DNA of 64,000 nucleotides from ZC4RG30 sp049841155 (GTDB lineage: Bacteria; Pseudomonadota; Gammaproteobacteria; Steroidobacterales; Steroidobacteraceae), in the NCBI GenBank assembly GCA_049841155.1, contig JASGHI010000004.1, positions 310,001 to 374,000 of the forward strand, in the 5' to 3' direction. Both the position numbers and the translations under genes were made by a program. Shown piece after piece: positions 36,252 to 45,209 of this stretch. Under the pieces are notes generated by a model. That model was not told the origin of the DNA. It made no database searches and worked only from the letters and a program-made list of their open reading frames with translations. How positions within the stretch are numbered: the stretch's first letter is position 1; the number at the start of each line of letters is the position of its first letter.

Positions 36252-36782
36252 ATGTCCCGTGTAGCCAAGAAGCCCGTGCCGCTGCCGCAGGGTGTCACTG
36301 CCACCATCGGCGCCGACCAGGTGACGATCAAGGGTGCCAAGGGCACGCTCAGCGTGCCACTGAAGGCCGGCGTGTCCGTGGCCGAGAAGGACAAGCAGCT
36401 GCAGGTCAGCTGCGGCAACGGCGAAGGTGCCGCGGCGCTGGCCGGCGCCACGCGCGCGCACCTGGCCAATGTCGTCACCGGCGTCACCAAGGGCTATGAG
36501 CGCAAGCTCGAGCTGGTGGGCGTGGGTTACCGCGCGGCCGTGCAGGGCAAGGCCCTGAACCTGACGCTGGGCTTCTCGCATCCGGTGGTGTTCGACATCC
36601 CCGAGGGCATCAGCATCGAGGCGCCGAGCCAGACCGAGATCCTCATCAAGGGTATCGACCGGCAGCGCGTCGGCCAGGTGGCCGCCGAGATCCGCGAATT
36701 CCGCCCCCCGGAACCCTACAAGGGCAAGGGCGTGAAGTATTCGGACGAGAAGATCAGCCTCAAGGAAGGCAAGAAGAAGTAG
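36252..36782 (+). CDS. rplF: 50S ribosomal protein L6
   Basis: 176 aa. SRVAKKPVPLPQGVTATI at the start and the repeat domain ending EPYKGKGVKYSDEKI. It lies at the sarcin-ricin/GTPase region of the 50S subunit. Confidence 0.97.
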   Translation: MSRVAKKPVPLPQGVTATIGADQVTIKGAKGTLSVPLKAGVSVAEKDKQLQVSCGNGEGAAALAGATRAHLANVVTGVTKGYERKLELVGVGYRAAVQGKALNLTLGFSHPVVFDIPEGISIEAPSQTEILIKGIDRQRVGQVAAEIREFRPPEPYKGKGVKYSDEKISLKEGKKK

Positions 36783-36798
36783 CGCGAGGTGATGTGAG

Positions 36799-37158
36799 AT
36801 GAGCATGTCTTCCAAAGAACGTCGCACGCGTCGCGCGATCAAGGCCCGGCAGCACATCCGTGAGCTGGGCGTCGCCCGGCTGACGGTGCACCGCACGCCG
36901 CGCCATATCTATGCCCAGGTCTTCGATGCCCAGGGCGCGAAGGTGCTGGCGACGGCTTCCACGGTCCAGGAGACCGTCAAGAAGGACCTCAAGGGCACCG
37001 GCAATGTCGAGGCCGCGAAGGCCGTGGGCCGCGAGATCGCCGAGCGCGCCAAGGCCGCCGGCGTCAGCAAGGTGGCCTTCGACCGTTCGGGTTTTCGCTA
37101 TCACGGGCGGGTGAAGGCGCTGGCGGATGCCGCGCGCGAAGCCGGGCTCGAGTTCTGA
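36799..37158 (+). CDS. rplR: 50S ribosomal protein L18
   Basis: 119 aa 5S rRNA-binding protein. The basic N-terminus SKERRTRRAIKARQHIRELG and C-terminal FDRSGFRYHGRVKALADAARE are typical. Start is MSMSSKERR; the second Met is an equal alternative. Confidence 0.96.
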   Translation: MSMSSKERRTRRAIKARQHIRELGVARLTVHRTPRHIYAQVFDAQGAKVLATASTVQETVKKDLKGTGNVEAAKAVGREIAERAKAAGVSKVAFDRSGFRYHGRVKALADAAREAGLEF

Positions 37159-37176
37159 TCACAGGCGGACCAACAG

Positions 37177-37683
37177 ATGGCACGAGTTGAAAAGAATCAG
37201 GCGCAGGACGAGTTCACCGAGAAACTGGTAGCCGTCAACCGCACCGCGAAGACCGTCAAGGGCGGTCGCCAGTTCGGCTTCACGGCGCTGACCGTCGTGG
37301 GCGACGGCGCCGGCCGCGTCGGCTTCGGCTTCGGCAAGGCCCGCGAGGTGCCGGTGGCGATCTCCAAGGCCATGGCCCAGGCGCGCAAGAACCTGATCAA
37401 CGTGAGCCTGCGCAAGGACACGCTGTATTACGCGGTGCGCGGCACCCATGGCGCCACGCGCGTGCTGATGCAGCCGGCCTCGGACGGTACCGGCGTCATC
37501 GCCGGCGGCGGCATGCGCGCCGTGCTGGAGTGCGTGGGCGTGCGCAACGTGCTCGCCAAGAGCTACGGCTCGCGCAACCCCATCAACGTGGTGCGCGCCA
37601 CCATCAATGCGCTCTCGTCGGTGCGTTCGCCCGACGACATCGCCGCCAAGCGCGGCAAGAGCCTCGAAGAGATCACGGGTTAA
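37177..37683 (+). CDS. rpsE: 30S ribosomal protein S5
   Basis: 168 aa. FTEKLVAVNRTAKTVKGGRQFGFTALTVVGDG is canonical; the VNRxAKxVKGGR loop is where spectinomycin resistance and ram changes map in E. coli, and it looks wild type. It contributes to decoding and mRNA entry. Confidence 0.97.
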   Translation: MARVEKNQAQDEFTEKLVAVNRTAKTVKGGRQFGFTALTVVGDGAGRVGFGFGKAREVPVAISKAMAQARKNLINVSLRKDTLYYAVRGTHGATRVLMQPASDGTGVIAGGGMRAVLECVGVRNVLAKSYGSRNPINVVRATINALSSVRSPDDIAAKRGKSLEEITG

Positions 37684-37687
37684 GCAC

Positions 37688-37873
37688 ATGGCAGCCAAGC
37701 TCAAGGTCACGCAGCTGAAGAGCACCTACGGTGAGCTGCGCAACATCGTGTCGTCGGTGAAGGGCCTCGGCCTGCGCCGCCGCCATCACAGCGTGGTGGT
37801 GGCCGACACCAAGGAGAACCGCGGCATGATCAATGCCGCGACCCACCTGCTGAAAGTGGAAGAGGTCGCCTGA
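37688..37873 (+). CDS. rpmD: 50S ribosomal protein L30
   Basis: 61 aa. KLKVTQLKSTYGELRNIVSSVKGLGLRRRHHSV is the full domain. ATG at 37688 is 4 nt after rpsE; the stop overlaps rplO by one base. Confidence 0.95.
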   Translation: MAAKLKVTQLKSTYGELRNIVSSVKGLGLRRRHHSVVVADTKENRGMINAATHLLKVEEVA

Positions 37874-38313
37874 TGAAACTGAACACGATCAAGCCAGGCG
37901 AGGGCTCGCGGCGTTCGCGCCTGCGTGTCGGTCGCGGCGCTTCGGCCGGCCAGGGCAAGACCTCGGGCCGCGGCGTCAAGGGCCAGCGCGCCCGCAAGGG
38001 CGGCTACCACAAGGTGGGCTTCGAAGGCGGCCAGATGCCGCTGCAGCGCCGCATGCCGAAGGTGGGCTTCCGCTCCGCCATCAAGGCCACGCGCGCCGAA
38101 GTGCGCCTGCATGAGCTCAACGGCATCGACGCCGCCGTGATCGACCTCGACGTGCTGAAGAAGGCCGGCATCATCCCGGTGTTCGCCGAGCAGGCGAAGG
38201 TCGTGCTGTCGGGTGAACTGAAGAAGGCCGTGACGCTCAAGGGCATCGGCGCCACCAAGGGTGCGCTGGAGGCCATCACCAAGGCCGGCGGCCGCATCGA
38301 GGCCGCGGAATAA
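37873..38313 (+). CDS. rplO: 50S ribosomal protein L15
   Basis: 146 aa. KLNTIKPGEGSRRSRLRVGRG and GRGVKGQRARKGGYHKVGFEGGQMPLQRRMPK are canonical; late-assembly protein of the 50S. TGATG overlap with rpmD. Confidence 0.97.
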   Translation: MKLNTIKPGEGSRRSRLRVGRGASAGQGKTSGRGVKGQRARKGGYHKVGFEGGQMPLQRRMPKVGFRSAIKATRAEVRLHELNGIDAAVIDLDVLKKAGIIPVFAEQAKVVLSGELKKAVTLKGIGATKGALEAITKAGGRIEAAE

Positions 38314-38318
38314 TCCAA

Positions 38319-39659
38319 GTGGCCAACCGCCTTGCCAACAGTCCGACCGCTGCCTTCGGCGACGCCACGCGCTTCGCCGATATCCGCAAGCGGCTGCTGT
38401 TCCTGATCGGCGCGCTGGTCGTGTACCGCATCGGCACGTTCATCGCCGTGCCGGGCATCGACCCGAAGCGCGTGGCCGAGTTCTTCTCGGATCAGTCGGG
38501 CACGATCCTCGGCGTGGTGAACATGTTCTCCGGCGGTGCGCTGGAGCGCCTGTCGATCTTCGCCATGGGCGTGATGCCCTACATCTCGGCCTCCATCATC
38601 ATCCAGATGATGCAGATGGTCGTGCCGTCGCTGATGGAATATCGCAAGGAAGGCGAGTCGGGCCGCCGCAAGATCACGCAGATCACGCGCTATTTCACGC
38701 TGGTGCTCGGCGCCTTCCAGTCGTTCGCGGCCGCGGTGACTCTGCAGGGCAACGGCATGGTGATCGCCCCGGGCTTCACCTGGCTGCTGACCGCCACGGT
38801 CACGATGACCACCGGCACCATGTTCCTCATGTGGCTGGGCGAGCAGATCACCGAGCGCGGCGTGGGCAACGGCATCTCCATGCTGATCCTGGTCAGCATT
38901 GTCGCCGGCCTGCCGGGCGCCGTGGGCCGCACCGTCGAGCAGATCAACACCGGCGAGATGCAGGGCCCGTTCGCCATCCTGCTGCTGGGCATCATCGTCG
39001 GCGTCACGGCGTTCTGCGTGTATGTCGAGCGCGCGCAGCGCCGCATCACCGTGAACTACGCCAAGCGCCAGATGGGCCGCCGCATGTACGCTGGCCAGAC
39101 CAGCCATCTGCCGTTCAAGCTGAACATGTCGGGCGTGATTCCGCCGATCTTCGCGTCGAGCCTGCTGCTGTTCCCGGCCACCATCGCGAGCTTCCTGGGT
39201 TCGAACCCGAACTCGCCCGGCAGCAGCGTGCTGCAGCGCGTGGCGGCGGCGCTGTCCTATGGCCAGCCGCTGCACCTGGTGATCTACGGCGCGCTCATCA
39301 TCTTCTTCTGCTTCTTCTATACGGCACTGGTGTTCAACGCCCGCGACACCGCCGACAACCTGAAGAAGTCCGGCGCCTTCATTCCGGGCATCCGTCCGGG
39401 GCAGCAGACCGGCGAATACATCGACAAGGTGCTCACGCGCCTGACGCTGTGGGGCGCGCTGTACATCGCCGCGGTCTGCCTGGTCCCCGAGACGCTGATG
39501 GCCTCGAAGGGCGTGCCGTTCCAGTTCGGCGGCACCTCGCTGCTGATCGTCGTGGTCGTGGTGATGGACTTCATCGCGCAGCTGCAGGCGCATGCGATGT
39601 CGCATCAGTATCCGGGTTTGATGAAGAAGGCCAACCTGCTGGGCGGTGGCCGCGAATGA
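38319..39659 (+). CDS. secY: preprotein translocase subunit SecY
   Basis: 446 aa, about ten membrane segments forming the protein-conducting channel with SecE (12714). Start is GTG (ANRLANSPTAAFGDATRFADIRKRLLFLIG). PYISASIIIQMM and ERGVGNGISMLI are the classic plug/TM motifs. It lies 5 nt after rplO in the spc group. Confidence 0.97.
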   Translation: MANRLANSPTAAFGDATRFADIRKRLLFLIGALVVYRIGTFIAVPGIDPKRVAEFFSDQSGTILGVVNMFSGGALERLSIFAMGVMPYISASIIIQMMQMVVPSLMEYRKEGESGRRKITQITRYFTLVLGAFQSFAAAVTLQGNGMVIAPGFTWLLTATVTMTTGTMFLMWLGEQITERGVGNGISMLILVSIVAGLPGAVGRTVEQINTGEMQGPFAILLLGIIVGVTAFCVYVERAQRRITVNYAKRQMGRRMYAGQTSHLPFKLNMSGVIPPIFASSLLLFPATIASFLGSNPNSPGSSVLQRVAAALSYGQPLHLVIYGALIIFFCFFYTALVFNARDTADNLKKSGAFIPGIRPGQQTGEYIDKVLTRLTLWGALYIAAVCLVPETLMASKGVPFQFGGTSLLIVVVVVMDFIAQLQAHAMSHQYPGLMKKANLLGGGRE

Positions 39660-39669
39660 GGATTGCGAA

Positions 39670-39783
39670 ATGAAGGTACGACCGTCCGTCAAGAAGATCT
39701 GCAAGAACTGCAAGATCGTGCGTCGTCGTGGAGTGGTCTACGTGATCTGCTCCGACACGCGCCACAAGCAGCGCCAAGGCTGA
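39670..39783 (+). CDS. rpmJ: 50S ribosomal protein L36, zinc-binding form
   Basis: 37 aa: MKVRPSVKKICKNCKIVRRR, then GVVYVICSDTRHKQRQG. The CxxC...C....H zinc ribbon (C11, C14, C27, H32) is intact. It sits between secY and rpsM, its conserved position. Start ATG at 39670, stop TGA at 39781-39783. Confidence 0.96.
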   Translation: MKVRPSVKKICKNCKIVRRRGVVYVICSDTRHKQRQG

Positions 39784-39796
39784 GCGGAGAATATCC

Positions 39797-40177
39797 ATGG
39801 CACGTATTGCCGGCATCAACATTCCGATGAACAAGCACGTGTGGGTGGGGCTGACGCACATCTACGGCGTCGGCCGCGTCCGCGCGCGGGAGTGCTGCGA
39901 GATCGCGGGTGTGAACCCCACGACGAAGGTGAAGGACCTCACCGACGCCGAAGTGACCGCGCTGCGCTCGCAGATCGCCAAGTGGCTGGTCGAGGGCGAC
40001 CTGCGCCGCGAAGTGTCGATGAACATCAAGCGCCTGATGGACCTGGGCACTTGGCGCGGCATGCGTCACCGCAAGGGTCTGCCGCTGCGCGGCCAGCGCA
40101 CGCGCACCAACGCCCGTACCCGCAAGGGCCCGCGCAAGCAGGCCGTCAAGCTGAACGCGCCTCCGGGCAAGGCGTAA
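39797..40177 (+). CDS. rpsM: 30S ribosomal protein S13
   Basis: 126 aa. ARIAGINIPMNKHVWVGLTHIYGVGR and MRHRKGLPLRGQRTRTNARTRKGPRK are canonical. It forms head-50S bridges. First gene of the alpha group. Confidence 0.97.
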   Translation: MARIAGINIPMNKHVWVGLTHIYGVGRVRARECCEIAGVNPTTKVKDLTDAEVTALRSQIAKWLVEGDLRREVSMNIKRLMDLGTWRGMRHRKGLPLRGQRTRTNARTRKGPRKQAVKLNAPPGKA

Positions 40178-40212
40178 GGCTGTAACGAGTTATCCAGAGG
40201 CAACGAAGCAAG

Positions 40213-40620
40213 ATGGCCGACCAGAAGACTGCCGCCGCGAACGCCGCGAAGAAGCCGAAGAAGGTACGCAAGAACGTGCTCGACGGCATCGCGCACATCC
40301 AGGCGTCGTTCAACAACACGATCGTCACGATCACCGACCGCCAGGGCAACACGCTCTCCTGGGCCACGTCGGGCGGCTGCGGTTTCCGCGGTTCGCGCAA
40401 GAGCACGCCCTTTGCCGCGCAGGTCGCAGCCGAGAAGGCGGGCGTTGCCGCGCAGGAGCATGGCCTGAAGAACGTGGAAGTGCGCGTCGGCGGCCCGGGC
40501 CCCGGCCGCGAGTCCGCGGTGCGCGCCCTGAATGGCTGCGGTCTGAAGATCACCAGCATTGCCGATATCACGCCGATCCCGCACAACGGTTGCCGGCCGC
40601 CGAAGAAGCGCCGGGTCTGA
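40213..40620 (+). CDS. rpsK: 30S ribosomal protein S11
   Basis: 135 aa. GIAHIQASFNNTIVTITDRQGN and GGCGFRGSRKSTPFAAQ are canonical; the C-terminus ITPIPHNGCRPPKKRRV is typical. It shapes the platform and mRNA exit. Confidence 0.97.
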   Translation: MADQKTAAANAAKKPKKVRKNVLDGIAHIQASFNNTIVTITDRQGNTLSWATSGGCGFRGSRKSTPFAAQVAAEKAGVAAQEHGLKNVEVRVGGPGPGRESAVRALNGCGLKITSIADITPIPHNGCRPPKKRRV

Positions 40621-40628
40621 GGTAAGAC

Positions 40629-41252
40629 ATGGCCCGATACACTGGTCCCAAGTGCAAGCTTTCGCGCCGCGAAGGCACTGATCTGTTCCTCAAGAGCGGC
40701 AGCAAGCCGCTCGAGAGCAAGTGCAAGCTCCAGGTGCCGCCCGGCGGCATCAAGGGCGAGCGCCGGACGCGCCTGTCCGACTACGGCGCGCAGCTGCGCG
40801 AGAAGCAGAAGCTGCGCCGCATGTACGGCGTGCTCGAGCGGCAGTTCCGCAACTACTACCAGGAAGCTGCGCGCCGCACCGGTGCCACCGGCGAGACGCT
40901 GCTGAAGCTCCTGGAGTCGCGGCTGGACAACGTTGTCTACCGCATGGGCTTCGCGGCCACGCGCGCCGAGGCCCGCCAGCTGGTGAGCCACAAGGGCGTG
41001 CAGGTCAACGGCGATGCCGTGACCATCGCGTCCTACCAGGTGAAGGCCGGCGATGTCGTCCAGGTCCGCGAGAAGGCGAAGAACCAGCTGCGCATCCAGA
41101 ACGCGCTGCAGGTTGCCGCCCAGGTCGGTTTCCCGGAATGGCTCGACGTGAACGAGAAAGAGATGCGCGGCGTGTTCAAGTCGGCCCCCAGCCGTGAAGA
41201 CGTGCTGCCCGACATCAACGAGAACCTCGTCGTCGAGCTTTATTCGAAGTGA
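40629..41252 (+). CDS. rpsD: 30S ribosomal protein S4
   Basis: 207 aa, zinc-free. ARYTGPKCKLSRREGTDLFLKSG start; the S4 domain covers RLDNVVYRMGFAATRAEARQLVSHKGVQVNG. It nucleates 30S assembly and in E. coli represses the alpha operon. Confidence 0.97.
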   Translation: MARYTGPKCKLSRREGTDLFLKSGSKPLESKCKLQVPPGGIKGERRTRLSDYGAQLREKQKLRRMYGVLERQFRNYYQEAARRTGATGETLLKLLESRLDNVVYRMGFAATRAEARQLVSHKGVQVNGDAVTIASYQVKAGDVVQVREKAKNQLRIQNALQVAAQVGFPEWLDVNEKEMRGVFKSAPSREDVLPDINENLVVELYSK

Positions 41253-41265
41253 TGGTGGAGGTGCA

Positions 41266-42264
41266 ATGCATTCCTCAGTGACAGAATTCCTCAAGCCCCG
41301 CGTCGTCAAGGTGCAGCCGGTCGCGCCGCGCCAGGCCCGCGTGGTCATCGAGCCCTTCGAGCGTGGCTTCGGCCACACGCTGGGCAATGCGCTGCGCCGC
41401 GTGCTGCTGTCGTCCATGCCGGGCGCGGCCATCACCGAAGCGGAGATCGAGGGTGTGCTCCACGAGTACACCAGCATCGAGGGCGTGCAGGAGGATGTCG
41501 TCGACATCCTGCTGAACCTCAAGGCGGTGGCGATCCGCATGCACTCGCGCGAGAGCGCGGAGCTGCGCCTGTCGAAGAAGGGCCCCGGCCCGGTCACCGC
41601 CGGCGACATCCAGACCGACCACGACGTCGAGATCGTGAACCCGGAGCTGGTCATCGCCAACCTGACCAAGGCCGGCAGCCTCTCCATGACGCTGAAGGTC
41701 GAGAAGGGCCGCGGCTACCGCCCAGCCGTGCAGAAGGCGAATTTCGAGGAGGCTTCGCGGCCGATCGGACGCCTGCAGCTCGATGCCTCCTTCAGCCCCG
41801 TGCGCCGCGTGACCTACGCGGTGGATGCGGCGCGCGTCGAGCAGCGCACCGACCTCGACAAGCTGGTGATCGACATCGAGACCAACGGCACCATCGAGGC
41901 CGAGGAAGCCATCCGCCGCGCGGGCAGCATCCTCAAGGACCAGCTGTCGGTGTTCGTGGATCTGCAGGGTGAGGACGAGGCCACCGGCCCGCGTCCGGCC
42001 GAGATGCAGTTCGACCCGCTGCTGCTGCGTCCCGTCGACGAGCTGGAGCTCACCGTCCGCAGTGCCAACTGCCTCAAGGCGGAGAACATCCACTACATCG
42101 GCGACCTGGTGCAGCGCACCGAGGTGGAGCTGCTGCGCACGCCGAACCTGGGCAAGAAGTCGCTTACCGAGATCAAGGAAGTCCTGCAGGGCCATGGCCT
42201 CATGCTGGGCATGCGCCTGGACGGCTGGCCGCCCGCGGGCCTGCGTCACGACGAGAGTAACTAG
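41266..42264 (+). CDS. rpoA: DNA-directed RNA polymerase subunit alpha
   Basis: 332 aa. The N-terminal assembly domain has EPFERGFGHTLGNALRRVLLSSMPG; the C-terminal UP-element/activator domain has LTVRSANCLKAENIHYIGDLVQRTE...LGKKSLTEIKE. ATG at 41266 follows GGAGGTGCA; longer upstream frame overlaps rpsD. Confidence 0.97.
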   Translation: MHSSVTEFLKPRVVKVQPVAPRQARVVIEPFERGFGHTLGNALRRVLLSSMPGAAITEAEIEGVLHEYTSIEGVQEDVVDILLNLKAVAIRMHSRESAELRLSKKGPGPVTAGDIQTDHDVEIVNPELVIANLTKAGSLSMTLKVEKGRGYRPAVQKANFEEASRPIGRLQLDASFSPVRRVTYAVDAARVEQRTDLDKLVIDIETNGTIEAEEAIRRAGSILKDQLSVFVDLQGEDEATGPRPAEMQFDPLLLRPVDELELTVRSANCLKAENIHYIGDLVQRTEVELLRTPNLGKKSLTEIKEVLQGHGLMLGMRLDGWPPAGLRHDESN

Positions 42265-42275
42265 AGAGTTTCAAG

Positions 42276-42743
42276 ATGCGTCATCAACTGTCTGGCCGCC
42301 AGCTTTCGCGCAACGCCCCGCACCGCCGGGCGATGCTGCGCAACATGGCTGCCTCGCTCATCAAGCACGAGACGATCCGCACCACGGTGCCCAAGGCCAA
42401 GGAACTGCGCCGCGTCGTCGAGCCGCTCATCACGCTGGCCAAGGTCGATACCGAAGCCAAGCGCCGCGTCGCGTTCTCGCGTCTGCGCGACGCCAAGGTG
42501 GTCGAAAAGCTCTTCGCCGACGTGGGCCCGCGCTTCAAGGCGCGCGCCGGTGGCTACACGCGCATCCTGCACATGGCACCCCGTGCCGGCGATGCCGCGC
42601 CCATGGCGCTGATGCAGCTGGTGGACGGCCCGGCGGCGGCCGCCGAGCCCGAAGAGAAGGGTGGCAAGAAGGCCAAGGCAAAAGCCAAGGCCGCACCCAA
42701 GGCCAAGGCGGCACCGCGCAAGAAGAAGGCCGCTGCGGCCTGA
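42276..42743 (+). CDS. rplQ: 50S ribosomal protein L17 with Lys/Ala-rich tail
   Basis: 155 aa. MRHQLSGRQLSRNAPHRRAMLRNMAASL is canonical. After the core domain (about residue 120) comes a Lys/Ala/Pro tail built of KAKA-type repeats; E. coli L17 is about 127 aa. Last gene of the alpha group, followed by a strong terminator. Confidence 0.96.
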   Translation: MRHQLSGRQLSRNAPHRRAMLRNMAASLIKHETIRTTVPKAKELRRVVEPLITLAKVDTEAKRRVAFSRLRDAKVVEKLFADVGPRFKARAGGYTRILHMAPRAGDAAPMALMQLVDGPAAAAEPEEKGGKKAKAKAKAAPKAKAAPRKKKAAAA

Positions 42744-42770
42744 TTCCCCGCCCATCGCTGACGATGATGG

Positions 42771-42797
42771 AAAAGGCCCCGGAAACGGGGCCTTTTT
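42771..42797 (+). terminator. Rho-independent terminator after rplQ
   Basis: AAAAGGCCCCG-GAAA-CGGGGCCTTTTT: 11-bp stem, GAAA loop, run of T. It closes the ribosomal super-cluster. Confidence 0.93.
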
Positions 42798-42892
42798 CGT
42801 TTGCGGCGCGGATGCCCTACCGGCTTGCCCTGCCGGCGTCGCTACCGGTACGCTGGCATCCGGCCCGCCATTCTTCCTCCTGGGAGCAAAAC

Positions 42893-43288
42893 ATGAGCAT
42901 CGCGTCGGAGTTCAAGGAATTTGCCATGAAGGGCAATGTCGTCGACATGGCGGTCGGCGTCATCATCGGTGCTGCCTTCGGCAAGATCGTGTCGTCGCTG
43001 GTGGAAAACGTCATCATGCCGCCGCTGGGCATGGCGCTCTCCGGCGTCAACTTCTCGAATCTGGGCAGCCAGATCGGCCAGGCGCCGGATGGCACACCCA
43101 TAGTGCTCAAGTACGGCGCCTTCATCCAGACCGTCTTCGATTTCGTGATCATCGCCTTCGTGCTGTTCCTCGCGCTCAAAGGCATCAACAAGCTCAAGAC
43201 GCCGCCGGCCCCGGCAGTGGCGCCGTCGCCGCCGCGTGAAGAAGTGCTGCTGGAAGAGATCCGCGACCTGCTGAAGAAGCAGGGCTGA
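42893..43288 (+). CDS. mscL: large-conductance mechanosensitive channel
   Basis: 131 aa, two membrane segments (about 15-40 and 75-98). EFKEFAMKGNVVDMAVGVIIGAAFGKIV is the gating helix. The C-terminal bundle LLEEIRDLLKKQ is present, with a Pro/Ala linker before it. It releases solutes on hypo-osmotic shock. ATG at 42893 after GGGAGCAAAAC. Confidence 0.95.
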   Translation: MSIASEFKEFAMKGNVVDMAVGVIIGAAFGKIVSSLVENVIMPPLGMALSGVNFSNLGSQIGQAPDGTPIVLKYGAFIQTVFDFVIIAFVLFLALKGINKLKTPPAPAVAPSPPREEVLLEEIRDLLKKQG

Positions 43289-43306
43289 ACCGCTTCCCGG
43301 CAATGC

Positions 43307-44641
43307 TCAGGCCGAGGCAAACGCCTCGCGCGTAAGATTGTGGTGGCCATCGGCGGTGACCACCACATTGTCCTCGATGCGGATGCCGCCGCAGGGGGCA
43401 AGCAGATCCACGAGCTGCCAGTCCACGCTGGCGGCGTGGCTGCCGGCGCGCAGTGGCGCCAGCAGCATCGGGATGAAGTAGATCCCCGGTTCCACCGTCA
43501 CGACGAATCCCGGCTCCAGGCGCCGCGTGAGCCGCAGCCAGCGGTGCTCCGCGGGTGGAGGCAGTGGCGCTGCATCGGCGGCCGGGTGGAACCCGCCCAC
43601 GTCGTGCACCTGCAGTCCCAGCAGATGGCCTAGTCCATGCGGCAGGAAGGCGCGGGTGAGGCCACTGTCCAGGGCTTGCTCCTCGCCCACGCGCAGCACC
43701 CCGGCTGCGCGCAGCAGCCTTGCGACGCCGCGATGGGCCGCCAGGTGCAGCGCCGGCCACTCCACGCCGGCGCGCACCTCGGCGCACAGTCCCTGCTGCA
43801 TCCGCTCCATGCCGTCGACGAGATCGCGGAACAGGTCCATGCCGGTGCCGGCCCAGGTGCGGGTGATGTCGCTGGCGTAACCGCGGAAGGCCGCGCCGGC
43901 ATCGATGAGCAGGCAACGGTGCTGCACCGGCGTCTGCCGGTCGCGATGCTGGTAGTGCAGCGTGGCGGCGTGCTCGTTGAGCCCGACGATGCTGGCGTAG
44001 GGCAGGTCGGGGTCCGTCATGCCGCTGGCCCCGAGGAAAGCCAGGTGGATGGCGAATTCACTGCCACCGGCGCGAAAGGCCCGTTCCGCGGCCCGGTGCC
44101 CCGCCACTCCAAGGCGCGAGGCCTCGCGCATGCAAAGCAGTTCGTACTCCGTCTTGCGGCAGCGCGCCTGTTCGAGCCGCAGCCGCAGCGGCGCCGGATT
44201 CACCTGCTGCCAGCCCGGCGGCGGCGCGGGTTCGCCGAGCCAGGCCCAGCGCTGCGGCGCCGCAGGCAGGCGCGCCAGCGCCTCCTCGGCAGTGGCCACG
44301 ATTTCCAGCGCAAAGTGCTGCACCCAGGGGTCGGTGGGAGGCGCAGGCGGCAGGTGCCAGTAGTCCTCCGGCACCACGAGGATCAGCCTTGGCCGCCGCC
44401 CCGGCTCCCAGAGGATCAGGCTGTCCGGCGCATCGGCCAGCGGCGCCAGCCACAGGAACCAGGGGTTCGGCCGGAACGGATAGCTCTGGTCATCGAGGAA
44501 AACCTCGTGCAGCCGTCCGGCATGGATTGCGAGGCCCTGCAGCTGCAGCGCCTCTAGCGCCTGGTCGATGGCCCCGGCGGTCGTCGCAAGGTGCGCTGCA
44601 TAGGCTTCATCGAGGCCGGACGGCATGAAGTGACTGTTCAT
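43307..44641 (-). CDS. pepQ: Xaa-Pro dipeptidase (prolidase)
   Basis: 444 aa, matching E. coli PepQ length. Pita-bread metallopeptidase motifs in order: LIDAGAAFRGYASDITRTW (two Asp ligands), HGLGHLLGLQVHDVGG (His), VTVEPGIYF (Glu) and GGIRIEDNVVV (Glu). It cleaves dipeptides with C-terminal Pro using two Mn2+; PepQ enzymes can also hydrolyse organophosphate esters. Convergent with mscL, 18 nt apart. Confidence 0.92.
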   Translation of the reverse strand: MNSHFMPSGLDEAYAAHLATTAGAIDQALEALQLQGLAIHAGRLHEVFLDDQSYPFRPNPWFLWLAPLADAPDSLILWEPGRRPRLILVVPEDYWHLPPAPPTDPWVQHFALEIVATAEEALARLPAAPQRWAWLGEPAPPPGWQQVNPAPLRLRLEQARCRKTEYELLCMREASRLGVAGHRAAERAFRAGGSEFAIHLAFLGASGMTDPDLPYASIVGLNEHAATLHYQHRDRQTPVQHRCLLIDAGAAFRGYASDITRTWAGTGMDLFRDLVDGMERMQQGLCAEVRAGVEWPALHLAAHRGVARLLRAAGVLRVGEEQALDSGLTRAFLPHGLGHLLGLQVHDVGGFHPAADAAPLPPPAEHRWLRLTRRLEPGFVVTVEPGIYFIPMLLAPLRAGSHAASVDWQLVDLLAPCGGIRIEDNVVVTADGHHNLTREAFASA

Positions 44642-44830
44642 GCGCAGATTCTGCCATGGCGCTGTCGTCGATCGGCGACGGCCGGAACGTGATTCCCGTC
44701 ACATGGCCACGTCAGACGCGTTAGAATTTTCACAAGCATTTCGCAGTGCGCTGCTCCTGGGGTGGCCACCGTGCATTGCTTTTCGATCTGCTCTTTATAT
44801 GGTTTTACCACTCAATCGGGGTACTGATTC

Positions 44831-45106
44831 ATGAACATGAAGCTCGTTCTGAGCGCCGCTCTGGCGGCGCTGGCCATTGCCGGCTGCGCGAAGAAGGAAG
44901 AGGCCGCCGAGGCCGCTGCGGATGCCGCTTCGGCCGCCTCGGATGCGGCGTCGGATGCCGCCGCCGCCGCGTCGGATGCCGCTTCGGCCGTGGGTGATGC
45001 CGCTGCCAACGCCGCCGGTGCCGCTGCGGATGCCGCCAGCGATGCCGCCGCCGCTGCCAGCGACGCCGCCTCCGCTGCTGCCGACGCTGTCACGCCGGCC
45101 AAGTGA
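44831..45106 (+). CDS. small Ala/Asp/Ser-repeat lipoprotein
   Basis: 91 aa. Signal peptide with lipobox AIAG-C19. The mature part starts CAKKEEAAEAAA and then is almost wholly A, D and S. Acidic (or Asn) residues recur at spacings 7,4,7,7,4,7,4,7,7, a heptad/hendecad pattern suggesting a long helix or Lpp-like coiled coil. It is followed by a strong terminator, so it is a monocistronic, probably abundant envelope protein. No characterised homologue can be named. Confidence 0.8.
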   Translation: MNMKLVLSAALAALAIAGCAKKEEAAEAAADAASAASDAASDAAAAASDAASAVGDAAANAAGAAADAASDAAAAASDAASAAADAVTPAK

Positions 45107-45151
45107 CCGATCCGGCAACGGCATCGGCCGGCCGCAAGGCCGGGTGAACCG

Positions 45152-45191
45152 GCCCGGTCAGGTTTGCGCCTGACCGGGCTTTTGCTTTTTT
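45152..45191 (+). terminator. strong Rho-independent terminator
   Basis: GCCCGGTCAGG-TTTGCG-CCTGACCGGGC (11 bp perfect) followed by TTTTGCTTTTTT. It ends the small lipoprotein transcript. Confidence 0.95.
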
Positions 45192-45209
45192 GCAGAGTCG
45201 ATTTGCAGG

